From: Planctomycetota bacterium
GTDB lineage: Bacteria; Planctomycetota; Planctomycetia; Pirellulales; PALSA-1355
DNA length: 64,000 nucleotides
NCBI GenBank assembly: GCA_003389325.1
Contig: QQVE01000009.1
Coordinates: 62,001-126,000 of the forward strand
Direction of reading: 5' to 3'
Shown: piece by piece, positions 47,682-56,584 of the stretch
Position numbering within the stretch: the first letter of the stretch is position 1
Layout of the letters: every line of letters begins with the position of its first letter
The notes under the pieces: generated by a model
What the model was told of the DNA's origin: nothing
What the model saw: only the letters and a program-made list of their open reading frames with translations
Database searches by the model: none
Position numbers and translations under genes: made by a program

Positions 47682-47764
47682 CGGAGGGCATGGGATTCGA
47701 ACCCACAACCCCTTGCGGGGCACCTGATTTCGAGTCAGGCTGCTAGCCAGTTCGCGTACCCTCC
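47682..47764 (-). tRNA. tRNA-Ser (anticodon CGA)
   Basis: Class II tRNA on the minus strand. The acceptor GGAGGGT pairs with GCCCTCC, discriminator G. Anticodon loop CTCGAAA has anticodon CGA within stem TGA/TCA. A variable arm TGCCCCGCAAGGGGT and a T arm GTGGG-TTCGAAT-CCCAT are present. CCA is not encoded. Confidence 0.92.
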
Positions 47765-48180
47765 GGGGACCTTAGAATTTACTCCTGCCCGGCCCGCGAG
47801 GCAACCGCGCCGGGCCCGTCTTCGGGGGCCTTGTCCGCGGCGGCCGCCGGCGAACTTCTATTGCGGGCTCGGCCAACTCGGGCCGAAAAGCCGCGATGGC
47901 CCGAGACGCTGCTCGCCGGGCCTCCGCGCGGCATGGCCGGTAGAACCCGCGCCATGGGCTTGGCCACACCGGGCGCAAACGGTGCAGGTGGATCGACCGG
48001 ACCGAACGCGGCGCAGGCCGTAGCGCCTTGCACTCGCAAAGTGCATGTGAGGGTTCGGGGGGTCCCAAGTGCTGTGTCGTCCCTGGGAAAATGCTTGCGC
48101 CGGCGGCCGGCGGCGGGCCGATATCTGCTGTCGGAATCGTCGTCCCCCAGAATTCGCTCACCCCGAGGGACCAACACTCG
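47765..48180 (+). other. Intergenic region between tRNA-Ser and small gene
   Basis: About 416 bases with no frame I trust on either strand: the open frames are low-complexity Arg/Pro/Ala translations. It contains the tRNA-Ser promoter near its left end and otherwise nothing I can name. Confidence 0.5.
47776..47804 (-). promoter_or_regulatory. Promoter of tRNA-Ser
   Basis: On the minus strand TTGCCT (47799-47804) and TAAATT (47776-47781) with an exact 17-base spacer, 12 bases before the tRNA. Confidence 0.5.
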
Positions 48181-48486
48181 ATGGCAAAAGACACATTTCG
48201 GATCGTCACACGTGGCACGGATGGCAAACTACACGTTCGCGACTACAGCAAGCAGGAGTCCTTGCTGCGAGCCCACACCCAGATCGGCATCGACGACTGC
48301 AGCACCGACCTCGGGCTGCGCGGACTGCCGGTTCTGCGGGGCCTGATCGGGCCGATGCCCGAGGGCAAGAACGTCATTCGCTACGAGTCGCCCGAAGTCT
48401 TCGAGTCGTTGACCAAGGAGTGGAGCGCCTCGAAGCCGAAGCGTCGCGGCAAGTCGCAGCCGCCCGTGGAGGTCTCTACCAACTAA
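48181..48486 (+). CDS. Small hypothetical protein
   Basis: A 101-residue cytosolic protein starting at ATG 48181 (the frame is open further upstream, but the composition becomes random there). It begins MAKDTFRIVTRGTDGKLHVRDYSKQ, has a Gly/Leu-rich middle (LGLRGLPVLRGLIGPMPEGKN) and ends with a Lys/Arg-rich tail. No family is recognised. A strong terminator follows 50 bases after the stop, supporting a real transcript. Confidence 0.62.
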   Translation: MAKDTFRIVTRGTDGKLHVRDYSKQESLLRAHTQIGIDDCSTDLGLRGLPVLRGLIGPMPEGKNVIRYESPEVFESLTKEWSASKPKRRGKSQPPVEVSTN

Positions 48487-48536
48487 GGCGGTTGTCGGAA
48501 AGCCAAGAGACAAGAGTTGGGTGCGTTCTCCAAGAA

Positions 48537-48578
48537 AAGACGCGGAGCAGGATTCCTGCTCCGCGTCTTGTTTTTTTT
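48537..48578. terminator. Bidirectional terminator
   Basis: A perfect 14-bp stem (AAGACGCGGAGCAG with CTGCTCCGCGTCTT, loop GATTC) followed by G and eight T. On the other strand the stem is followed by TTCTTGG, so it may also end the convergent gene. Confidence 0.9.
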
Positions 48579-48596
48579 CGCTTGCTGCAGCGCGGC

Positions 48597-49217
48597 CTAG
48601 CGGGTCGGGCCGATGCGGGCGTCGAAGCTGCTGTCGCTGGAAGTGTCGGCCGGCACGCTCGAGCTGCTGCTGCCGTACGGATCGCGCCGGGCCACGGTGG
48701 CCGGCGTGCCCGAGGGCGTGCTCACCGTCGCGGTGGCGCCCGGATCGAGGCCAATGACCTGGCGCCGGGTGACGACCTCGTTGGCGGGCACGGTTTGCGT
48801 TACCGGCACGTGTTGCACGTGGCGTTCGGTGATGTAGTCGCGTTTCGTAATCGGAACCTGTACCGTCTCGGAGCGCGTCTCCCAACGCGTGACCGGAACC
48901 AACCGGTACGAAAGCGTCGGCGGCTTAAAGAGGTTCCACGACCGTTCGTAGCCGGGGACCCACTCGTGGCGCACGACCGGCACCTGGTAAGTGCGCACCG
49001 ACTCTTCCATCGTGGTCGTGTAGCGGGGGACCGAAACGGTCGTTTCGCGAGGCTCGTAGTGGGTCTTGGTCAATTGACGCGGGGTTTGATGCGTCGTGAT
49101 CTGGTAGCGAACTCCGTTGGCGTCCGTTTCGTAACGGACGTCCTGGGCCAGCAGCCGAGGGGCGGCCGCCAGCGGCAGCGCCGCAAGCGCCACAAGCGCG
49201 AATGATGCGCGGATCAT
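48597..49217 (-). CDS. Secreted protein with repeated Val/Pro/Tyr/Arg motif
   Basis: A 206-residue protein with ATG at 49217, GGAGG 9 bases upstream and a signal peptide (residues about 1-24). The mature part repeats short blocks such as TVSVPRYTTT, TYQVPVVRHEW, RLVPVTRWETRSETVQVPITKRDYITE and HVPVTQTVP, each ending in V-P with charged or aromatic residues. Similar planctomycete proteins carry this V-P/T-R pattern in extended beta strands; no enzyme activity is known. The tail is Ser-rich. It may be a cell-surface or matrix protein. Confidence 0.7.
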   Translation of the reverse strand: MIRASFALVALAALPLAAAPRLLAQDVRYETDANGVRYQITTHQTPRQLTKTHYEPRETTVSVPRYTTTMEESVRTYQVPVVRHEWVPGYERSWNLFKPPTLSYRLVPVTRWETRSETVQVPITKRDYITERHVQHVPVTQTVPANEVVTRRQVIGLDPGATATVSTPSGTPATVARRDPYGSSSSSVPADTSSDSSFDARIGPTR

Positions 49218-49482
49218 CGTAGGTCCCTCCACCTGTTCCGTGGCGGCCGGCGATCCCGCCGGTCCAGCCCGCGTCCTTGCGGGATGTCGATGTGCCGGCA
49301 TGGCACCTCATTTTTCTTATCGGTGCTCAGCTAGCCTGCGCTTGAATGCCCTGGCGAAACCGACCCCCTCAGGCCGCGCCACTTGCCAAAACGCCCGTCA
49401 TCCGGCAGGCTGAAGGCAGTTCCGTGCCTCAGCGGCCCTCGTCGTCCACCGTTACCCGGCCCCACAAGAGTGCATTGCCAGC

Positions 49483-49749
49483 ATGGTTTCCGAAGAAGAA
49501 CGGAAGAGACTCGTCTGCCCCGAAGACCACAGCGATCTCGAGTTTGCTAGCAGCGAGCTGATCGAGAAAATCAATCGGGGCATCGCCGCACGGCAAGTGA
49601 TCAACCACGGGGGGATCAAACTGGAAGAACCGCTCGACGGGGGGCTCGTGCGAGCTGATCGCACGCGGCTCTACGCGATCGTGGACGACATCCCTCGAAT
49701 GCTCATCGACGAAGCCATTCCGCTCGATCAGCCCGCTCTCAAGTCCTGA
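49483..49749 (+). CDS. Trm112-like small protein
   Basis: An 88-residue protein that begins MVSEEERKRLVCPEDHSDLEF and ends with RADRTRLYAIVDDIPRMLIDEAIPL. The last block is the signature of the Trm112/UPF0434 group, whose eukaryotic member activates tRNA and protein methyltransferases. One cysteine of the zinc-type CxxC is present (VCPEDH) and the second is absent, so zinc binding is doubtful. The insert in the middle (IEKINRGIAARQVINHGG) is longer than in many bacterial members. ATG 49483 has only a weak ribosome site. The HIT gene follows after 23 bases. Confidence 0.75.
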   Translation: MVSEEERKRLVCPEDHSDLEFASSELIEKINRGIAARQVINHGGIKLEEPLDGGLVRADRTRLYAIVDDIPRMLIDEAIPLDQPALKS

Positions 49750-49772
49750 TTTCCAGCTTGCGGGAGATTCGT

Positions 49773-50117
49773 ATGGCCGAAAAGACCATCTTCAAGCGCA
49801 TCATCGACGGTGAGATTCCGGCCGACATCGTGCATCAGGACGAACAGTGCCTGGCCTTTCGCGATATCTCGCCGCAGGCTCCCACGCACATCGTCGTCAT
49901 CCCGCGCAAGGAAATCCCGTCGCTGGCGCACGTGGGTGACGACGACGCGGCACTGATGGGGCACCTGGTCGTTACGATCCGCAAGCTGGCCGAGCAGTTG
50001 CAGCTCGACCAGGGGTATCGCGTGATCGTCAACTGCGGGTTATACGGCGGGCAGACCGTCGATCACCTGCACTTCCATCTGCTCGGCGGCCGCGCGCTTT
50101 CCTGGCCCCCGGGCTAA
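49773..50117 (+). CDS. HIT family (histidine triad) protein
   Basis: A 114-residue protein with ATG at 49773 and GGGAG 6 bases upstream. It shows the full HINT-type fold: TIFKRIIDGEIPADIVHQDEQCLAFRDISPQAPTHIVVIPRKEI, then the triad HLHFHLLGGR, whose histidines form and hydrolyse an AMP intermediate. HINT enzymes remove phosphoramidate-linked groups from nucleotides and also cleave lysyl-AMP. The stop TAA is the first part of a repeated element. Confidence 0.93.
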   Translation: MAEKTIFKRIIDGEIPADIVHQDEQCLAFRDISPQAPTHIVVIPRKEIPSLAHVGDDDAALMGHLVVTIRKLAEQLQLDQGYRVIVNCGLYGGQTVDHLHFHLLGGRALSWPPG

Positions 50118-50190
50118 CAGCCCGTTGAAGTACGCCATCCTGGCCAACTTCAACCTCGCCAAGTGCGAAGCAAAGCTCCGCACGGCTCGC
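50115..50190 (+). repeat. MITE-like repeat, copy A (half element)
   Basis: A 76-base segment that begins with TAACAGCCCGTTGAAGTA, including the stop codon of the HIT gene, and continues CCATCCTGGCCAACTTCAAC. Its last 54 bases are almost identical to the reverse complement of the right arm of the element at 62487. It can pair its own TGC/GCA-rich part into a hairpin. Confidence 0.8.
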
Positions 50191-50216
50191 CGCAGCGCAG
50201 CCCTCCCCGGCACTGC

Positions 50217-53200
50217 CTAGCGGAACAGCGGCAGATATCCGCGGATGCTGTCCAGCATGCCCGGCTTGCTCTCCGGTTCCGGCGGCGGTGGCAAAGGTTT
50301 CGGCCGCCGGGCAAGCGGCGTGGCCGCGGGCGACGGCGCGACGTTTTCCATCAAAAACCGCGGCCAGTAGCCTTCGAGCAACCGCGAGCAATCGCCGAGC
50401 TGTCTTTTGTCCAGGTGAATGCTCGCCATGCTCGTGATCTTCGACAGCTCGATCAGCTCGGCTTCGCTGAACGCCAGGTCGAACACCTGCACGTCGTCGA
50501 CCCAGACTTCGCCCGTGCCGAGCAGTTCGAACCGCACGCGCAGGTCTTGCAGGCCGTCTTGGGGCACGTTGTCGATGGGAAACCGATAGGGCACCCAGTC
50601 ACCCGCCTTGGCGGCACTTTCGCCCACGCGCGGGATGACGCCATTGGTGGCGAAGACCTCCTGCGGCAATTCGCCCTCGACGGCAATCTTCACCGCTGGC
50701 GCCGGGCCTCCCGGGCGGGCCCGCAACCAGACTTCGACCGTCAGACGCCCCGTGGCCGGTGCCTCGAACGGAGCGCTGGCCACACTCACTCGCTCGGAGG
50801 TTCCGGCCAGCAGAATCGACTGCCCGCCGGTGTGGCTTTGAGCCCGATCGAGCAGCACCCGTCCTCCTCCCGGTGCCGAGGCGGTCCAGCCGGGGATCTG
50901 CTCGTCCTCGAGCGGCTGCTCGAAGCCCGCGTTCTCGATCGATTTCATCGGCTGTGGGTTGCTCAACATGCGAACCCGGGTCACCAGGTCTTCAATCCGC
51001 TGTTCGAGCTTCGGGCGCAGCTCCGGCGGCAGGCTGACGACGGGGCGCAGAACCCGTACGTTGGCCGAGGAGAGTCGCGCGGCCACGAGATCGTGGGGCT
51101 CGAGTGCGACGGTCCACGAGCTGCGCGTGCCGGCAGGCACCAGGGGTCCGACGCCGGAACTGTCGCCGATCTTTTCCAGTCGGCAGTCGCGGGGCGCGTC
51201 GACCTGCATGACGACGTTCACCTTCCAGGGCGAGTCGTTGGCCAGGTAGACGACGGTTTGCCCGTCGCGCGAGAGCGTGCGGATGGTGACCGGTTGGGTT
51301 TCGCCTTCGACCGTGGTAAACCGCTCGCCGGGCAGTTGGCGGTAAACGCTGAGAATGTCGCGCAGCGCGTCTTCCTGTCCCAGCGGCAACAGCCATCCGC
51401 CGTCGAACAGTTGCGCGGCGTCGGACGTGGCCAAGGCATGGACGAACCGCCGGCGATTGCGATTTCCTCCCGGCGACATTTGCGAGACGAGCCAAGCGTA
51501 GGTGTTGGCCGCGCCGAACGGGCTCTGCATGTCGAAGCTGGCCAGCCGCACCTTTTGCGGCTCGTGGTAGAACAGGCTTGCCCGTTGCGTGGGGGCGAAC
51601 AGCCGGTCCATCTCCGGCGACAGATAGATCTCGTCCTCGGCGGCCACCCCTCCGGCGCCGCCCGGGCGCAGCACCCGGGGACGCAGCAAGACCATGCTTG
51701 GCTCGGCTGCATAGGCGGCCACGTCGATACCGATCTTGCGAAATGCCTCGTCGAGCCGGGCGCGGCGGGGCAGGGTGGGGCGAAGCTGGAGTTGAATCTC
51801 GCGGTCCAGCATCGTGCTGCCGGCCAGGTAGAGTTTGGCCTGCGGATGCCGCGCGGCGATTTCGCGCGCTAGCCGGCGATGGAAGTCGGCCACGACCTGG
51901 GCCCGCCAGGCCAGCCACGCCTCGCGCCCCGGGCCCGCGCCGGTCAGGTACTTGGCCCGCTCGGCGAAGCGTGACGGTCCGCTGCCCGGCACGCGCACGT
52001 GCGCCTCGGCCTCGAAGCGGGCGATCGTGCGATCGTCGAGGCCCCAGGCCACTCCCGGCAACTGGGCGTAGCCTTCGGGGCCCAATTGAATCGCGATGCC
52101 GCCGTAGGCCGGGTGCTCGCCATACCGGGTAATCACTTCGCGCACCACGTTGAGCATCGCCTGCTGCACGCGCGGGTCGAGCAGGTTGTAGTAAGGTGCC
52201 AGGCCGCGCCGCGGCTGGTGCGACGCCAGGTACGGCCGCCCGTCGTCGCCAATCCAGCGAATGCCCGTGGCGCCGGTGCCCTCGCGCCGCAAGCGCTCTT
52301 CGAGCTCGGGCAGCGGGGCCGCAAACTGCAAGGCCGGGATCAACATCAGCGACTCCCGATCGAACAGCCGGAAGATGAGCTCCAGCGCATCCTTGCGCTT
52401 GGGATCCTGGCCCGATGCGAAGAACAGGCCCGTGTCGTACCGCGGCGTGGGCTCGAGCAGCGTGCTGGGATACACCGTGCTGCCGTCGGCCAGCACCGAG
52501 AGCATGAGACCGTTGTAGCCCACGTGCTTGAGGTACTTGATCAGCCGCGTGCCGCCCTGGTGAAAGGTGTTCCAGTCGTCGAGGCTGCGGTAGCTCTGAC
52601 CGTCGAGGGCCTCGGGGGCGCTAAAGTTTTCGGCCACCAGCGGGCGGTCGAGATATCCGGCCCAAAGCCGCTCCGACTTCAGGGTGTCGGGAAGGGCCGG
52701 CGGCAGCGAGCTGCCGTTTTCGAATCGCCCCAGCGTAAACCGCGACAATTGCGACTGCGGGGCGCTGCGCACCGTGATCTTGCCGTACACGGCGTCCTTG
52801 TCCGCGCGGCGATTGGTCAACAGCAACAGCGGCGCCTTGGTGCGAGGCCAGAAGACGATGCGATGGCGCGCCAGCCGCGGCTTGGATTCGACTTCGTCGG
52901 CTGCCACGAACAGTCCCGAGTCGAGTCCGATCGGCATCACCGCTCCTGCGGCGTTCGGCTCCAGCAGGCTGATGCCCATCGCCTGCGGCACGTCGGTCGG
53001 GTACTCGATCTCGAGCACGTGAACCTGGCCGGGATGATCGATCGGCAGCGGATAGGCCTCCCAACTGACGTCCGCCTCCGCGTCGCCGGGAGCCAGCCGC
53101 ACCATCGGGCCCAGTTCCGGATGGTTCCAGGTCGACACGTGTCCGTCGCCCAGCGGGCCCTTGCGCAGGCCGGGGATCATCGGCACCTTGGCAAACCGCT

Positions 53201-54110
53201 CCCACCATCGCGCGTTGGCGGGATTGATTTCCACCACGCGTGCCGTCGGGGGTTCGCCGGACGGCGCCGGCGCATCGGCCGCCACGACGACGAACTGAAT
53301 CTTGCGTTGCAGGATCGGTTTCTGCAGTCCCAATCGCTGTTTGATCGACGAGCGCGGCACGAGCGCAAACGTCAGGTCGTAGACGCCTTCGGCCTGCGGC
53401 ACCGGCAGCGTGATCGACGTGGCCGTGCCCGCGTCGCCGGTCGTGTAGTTCTGCGACCAGACTCTCTGGTTGCCGGGGTTGGTGACGATGCGGGCTTGCA
53501 GCGGCAAGCCGCTGGTGTCGGTGCCCGTGAGGTGCGGCCGGACTTCGAGCGTCAACGATTCGCCGGGCGCAAAGACGAGATGCTCGCGCTCGAACTCGAT
53601 GCGCAAGCGGTCGCCCGGCGAGCGCGAGATCGACAGTCGATTGCCGGCGTCGTCGAGCTTGTTGTGCTTGGCCTGCTCCACCAGCTCGGCAAGCGTGACT
53701 TCGACGCTTTGCACGGCATCGCCTTCGCCGTAGGAGAGCCAGACGGAAAGCCGCGATTGCTCGTCGCCGTTCGCCAACACGTCGATGCCGTCGTACGCGC
53801 GCAGGCTGCGCTGGCGGACTTGGATTTGGTTGCCGCGCTCGAGCCAGATCGATCCCGGCTCGTCGGCTTCGATGCCCAGCGGTCGCAACTCGGTGAGCGT
53901 ACCGCCGGAAAGCGCGATCGTTCCATGCCAGAGACGTTCGGTGCCCCCACCCCAGGCGACGCGCAACCGCAGTGCGATTTCTTCGCCCAGCGCCGCGGGT
54001 GCCGTGTACGCCATCGCCAGCGCAAGCGTCAGGCCGTACAGCCAGCGTGCGGTGCAATAGGAGCGCGCAAAAGGCGCGCGCGACGTTGTCGGACGTCCGT
54101 GTCCGATCAT
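50217..54110 (-). CDS. Very large secreted glycosidase-like protein with carbohydrate-binding domain
   Basis: A 1297-residue exported protein with ATG at 54110 and a signal around residues 20-42 (LYGLTLALAMAYTAPAALGEE). The N-terminal third is beta-rich domains. A TIM-barrel-like part follows (about 490-900) with YLKHVGYNGLMLSVLADGS, ALELIFRLFDRESLMLIPALQ and HPAYGGIAIQLGPEG, reminiscent of glycosylhydrolase-like family GHL10. A C-terminal jelly roll (about 1060-1210) with ENAGFEQPLEDEQIPGWT is a carbohydrate-binding module. The end is Pro-rich. Catalytic acids cannot be assigned with confidence. It lies downstream of the sulfatase-like gene, consistent with a polysaccharide-related unit. Confidence 0.78.
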   Translation of the reverse strand: MIGHGRPTTSRAPFARSYCTARWLYGLTLALAMAYTAPAALGEEIALRLRVAWGGGTERLWHGTIALSGGTLTELRPLGIEADEPGSIWLERGNQIQVRQRSLRAYDGIDVLANGDEQSRLSVWLSYGEGDAVQSVEVTLAELVEQAKHNKLDDAGNRLSISRSPGDRLRIEFEREHLVFAPGESLTLEVRPHLTGTDTSGLPLQARIVTNPGNQRVWSQNYTTGDAGTATSITLPVPQAEGVYDLTFALVPRSSIKQRLGLQKPILQRKIQFVVVAADAPAPSGEPPTARVVEINPANARWWERFAKVPMIPGLRKGPLGDGHVSTWNHPELGPMVRLAPGDAEADVSWEAYPLPIDHPGQVHVLEIEYPTDVPQAMGISLLEPNAAGAVMPIGLDSGLFVAADEVESKPRLARHRIVFWPRTKAPLLLLTNRRADKDAVYGKITVRSAPQSQLSRFTLGRFENGSSLPPALPDTLKSERLWAGYLDRPLVAENFSAPEALDGQSYRSLDDWNTFHQGGTRLIKYLKHVGYNGLMLSVLADGSTVYPSTLLEPTPRYDTGLFFASGQDPKRKDALELIFRLFDRESLMLIPALQFAAPLPELEERLRREGTGATGIRWIGDDGRPYLASHQPRRGLAPYYNLLDPRVQQAMLNVVREVITRYGEHPAYGGIAIQLGPEGYAQLPGVAWGLDDRTIARFEAEAHVRVPGSGPSRFAERAKYLTGAGPGREAWLAWRAQVVADFHRRLAREIAARHPQAKLYLAGSTMLDREIQLQLRPTLPRRARLDEAFRKIGIDVAAYAAEPSMVLLRPRVLRPGGAGGVAAEDEIYLSPEMDRLFAPTQRASLFYHEPQKVRLASFDMQSPFGAANTYAWLVSQMSPGGNRNRRRFVHALATSDAAQLFDGGWLLPLGQEDALRDILSVYRQLPGERFTTVEGETQPVTIRTLSRDGQTVVYLANDSPWKVNVVMQVDAPRDCRLEKIGDSSGVGPLVPAGTRSSWTVALEPHDLVAARLSSANVRVLRPVVSLPPELRPKLEQRIEDLVTRVRMLSNPQPMKSIENAGFEQPLEDEQIPGWTASAPGGGRVLLDRAQSHTGGQSILLAGTSERVSVASAPFEAPATGRLTVEVWLRARPGGPAPAVKIAVEGELPQEVFATNGVIPRVGESAAKAGDWVPYRFPIDNVPQDGLQDLRVRFELLGTGEVWVDDVQVFDLAFSEAELIELSKITSMASIHLDKRQLGDCSRLLEGYWPRFLMENVAPSPAATPLARRPKPLPPPPEPESKPGMLDSIRGYLPLFR

Positions 54111-54286
54111 CGTTGCCTGGCGAGTTAAGTCGTTGTGCTTGTAGAGTTTCCCCGCGATGAGGGAGGGGGATTATATCGACGTGCTGCCAGGAGCCCTATG
54201 CCGGATGTGACGAGTTTCGGCGGATTCCCACCCGGCGCTGCTAGCAGCGCGGGGGACGCGGCCACGGGCGTGGGTGCGGGCGGTCG

Positions 54287-55534
54287 CTAGTCGGGCTCGC
54301 TGACCAGCAGTGCCGGCAATGCAGGCAAGCCGTCGGCGGAACCCCGCGTTTCGAGCTCGCGCACCGCGTCCTGTAAACCGGCCACGACGTCGTCGGCCAG
54401 GCTGGCCACTTCGCTAACCTCCCAGCGGTCACTGGGTTTGGCGTAGAGCTCCGCCTGGCCATCGGCCGGCAGCCGCAGGTACCAACCCGGCGTGCGCACC
54501 GCCCGCTCGTTGCCCGACAGCAGCAGCACGCGGTCGCGCAGGGCCGGCTTCTTTCCGCCGATCACCTCCAGCAAGCTGCTGGCATGCCCTGCGCCGAGCC
54601 GCGTTCGATCGAGTTCCAACCCGTCGAGCAGCGTGCCCGGCAAGTCGGACGGCTGCACCAGCGCCGGGCTGCGGGCCAGGGCTCCGCAGCCGTCGGGAAA
54701 GCGCATCATCCACACCAACTGCGTCAACTCGTTGAACAAGGGTTCGTCGCAGGGGCCGATGCGGCCGTGCTCTCCCAGCGGAAAGCCCCGCCCCGACAGC
54801 AGCGTCAACAGCGTGCCCTTGGCCTGGCCCGAGGCTTCCAACTGATCGCACAGCCCTTCGACGCACTGATCGAGCGCGGCAACCTGCCCGGCGTAGGCAT
54901 GGCGGATGCCCAGCACTTCGTCGGGATCGTGGTCTTCCGGCAGGCGATCGTTGGGAGCTTCGACTAGCGCCGGCGGTACCGGATCGTCTTCGTCGGCGTA
55001 GGCGTTGCGCAGCGCGAGCGGCGCATCCCAGGGACCCGCCATGCCGCGTGCGTGGATCCACAGACAAAACGGTGCTTGCGCCGCCTCGAGCCACTCGGCC
55101 GCGGCCGCGAACAGCCGCGCCAGCTCGGTTTCCAAAACGTCTTCGGCCGTCTGCGGCTCGTCGGCCGTCGCCACCAGCAACGTCTCGGCGAACTGCCCCG
55201 CCGCCGGCAACTCGGCCACGACCGGTTCGTCGGTCACTAGCGCCGTGCGATAGCCTGCGGCCGCCACGACCTGGGGAAAACTGGTCCCTTGGGTTTCGCC
55301 GGCGGTGGCCGCGTGCTGCGCCATCCAGTAGGCTTGATAAAGGTGATCGAGCCGCGGCGATTCCAGCAGCGCGGAGTCGAACAGAAACGACTCGCTGGCC
55401 AGGTGGTCGATCGCCCCGGTTCGAATCCAACTGTTGCCGTACGCGCCGACCATGCCGGCGTGCAGACGATCGACGACGATACAAATCAGGTTCTTGTCGG
55501 GCACCGCGCTTCTCGGACTGGTCCGGCTTGCCAT
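54287..55534 (-). CDS. Sulfatase-fold protein with degenerate active site
   Basis: A 415-residue protein of the alkaline phosphatase/sulfatase superfamily, recognised by LICIVVDRLHAGMVGAYGNSWIRTGAIDHLASE at the start and GEHGRIGPCDEPLFNELTQ later. In true sulfatases a Cys (or Ser) in CxPxR becomes formylglycine; here the equivalent stretch is SPRLDHLYQAY near residue 59-69, lacking both Cys and Arg. The second Asp of the metal pair is Arg23, and the later DHG motif is GRG. No signal peptide is seen. It is probably a pseudoenzyme or has another role. It lies upstream of the large glycosidase-like gene. Confidence 0.8.
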   Translation of the reverse strand: MASRTSPRSAVPDKNLICIVVDRLHAGMVGAYGNSWIRTGAIDHLASESFLFDSALLESPRLDHLYQAYWMAQHAATAGETQGTSFPQVVAAAGYRTALVTDEPVVAELPAAGQFAETLLVATADEPQTAEDVLETELARLFAAAAEWLEAAQAPFCLWIHARGMAGPWDAPLALRNAYADEDDPVPPALVEAPNDRLPEDHDPDEVLGIRHAYAGQVAALDQCVEGLCDQLEASGQAKGTLLTLLSGRGFPLGEHGRIGPCDEPLFNELTQLVWMMRFPDGCGALARSPALVQPSDLPGTLLDGLELDRTRLGAGHASSLLEVIGGKKPALRDRVLLLSGNERAVRTPGWYLRLPADGQAELYAKPSDRWEVSEVASLADDVVAGLQDAVRELETRGSADGLPALPALLVSEPD

Positions 55535-55823
55535 CAGGCAATTGCCAGCCGATTGTAGCGGGTCGCGGCCGGCGGCGCCAGCCTTTCGGCCCGCACAACC
55601 GGCACATTCGCGCCGCCGCGCGGGCATCACTTCGGGCAGCAGCGATAGTGCCGTTTCTCCGCCGGCGGGACCCGGCAAGCCACTTGCTTCCGCCGGTGCG
55701 TGACGGAGATTTACGTGGAACCTACAAAAGATTGGCGCGGCGCGTCGTCGTCGATCGCTCGCCGCGGATCGCCGCTTGATGGGGGCCGCGGGGCACTATG
55801 CCGTGCCTCGCAGGCAAGATAAT

Positions 55824-56534
55824 ATGCCCTCGCACGATGAATTACGCCCGGGTGGCGATGCTGCCCGGGTTTCGCCCATGACCGCTCGCTTCGGCCAAAA
55901 TACGGACGCCGCGGGGACCTCGCTGCAGACCCACATGACGTCGACACTGCTGGCCGTGATCGCTCGTATTCTCAGCGGGGCCAGCGTGCGCTGGATCGAC
56001 TCGCAGCCCGACACCTGCCAGCGCGTGTACTTTGCCAATCACACGAGCCACCTCGACGCGATCGTGCTCTGGTCGTCGCTGCCGCAACGCGTGCGGGCCC
56101 TGACGCGGCCGGTGGCGGCCAAGGACTATTGGGAGAAGGGGGGCGTGCGGCGTTACATGGCCCGCACGTTCAACGCGCTGTTGATCGACCGTACCGACAT
56201 CAAGGTCCATCAGAGTCCCGTCGACTTGATGCTCCGCGAGATCGGCACGGAACAGTCGCTGATCGTGTTTCCCGAGGGGAGCCGCAACACGGAGTCGGAG
56301 ATCCAGGACTTCAAGAGCGGCCTGTACTATCTGGCCAAAAAGCGTCCGGACCTGGAACTGGTGCCGGTGCACATCGATAATCTGAACCGCGTGCTGCCGC
56401 GGGGCGAGTTTCTGCCGGTGCCGCTGTTGAGCCTGGTCACGTTCGGCCCGCCGATCTGGCTGGAAAATGGCGAGGCCAAAACCGATTTTCTCGAGCGGGC
56501 CCGCAAGAGCGTCCGACGTTTGAAGGACCTTTGA
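55824..56534 (+). CDS. plsC: 1-acyl-sn-glycerol-3-phosphate acyltransferase (PlsC-like)
   Basis: A 236-residue protein of the PlsC family. NHTSHLDA is the catalytic HX4D motif, and FPEGSRN is the conserved glycerol-phosphate-binding block; VPVHIDN follows. It adds the second acyl chain to lysophosphatidic acid. The start is uncertain: ATG 55824 gives an unstructured 18-residue lead, ATG 55878 would remove it; neither has a strong ribosome site. cdsA follows 50 bases later, so both make up two steps of phospholipid synthesis. No long hydrophobic helix is seen, so membrane contact is probably peripheral. Confidence 0.85.
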   Translation: MPSHDELRPGGDAARVSPMTARFGQNTDAAGTSLQTHMTSTLLAVIARILSGASVRWIDSQPDTCQRVYFANHTSHLDAIVLWSSLPQRVRALTRPVAAKDYWEKGGVRRYMARTFNALLIDRTDIKVHQSPVDLMLREIGTEQSLIVFPEGSRNTESEIQDFKSGLYYLAKKRPDLELVPVHIDNLNRVLPRGEFLPVPLLSLVTFGPPIWLENGEAKTDFLERARKSVRRLKDL

Positions 56535-56584
56535 CCGCGCGCGTTCGCACACCGACGACCTGATCCACGAAGAAGACGTAACTG

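Noticed and set aside
47772..48227. Minus-strand frames of 132-151 codons in the region after tRNA-Ser
   Set aside because: Arg/Pro/Ala-rich composition without motifs, and no ribosome site; it also crosses the tRNA promoter region.
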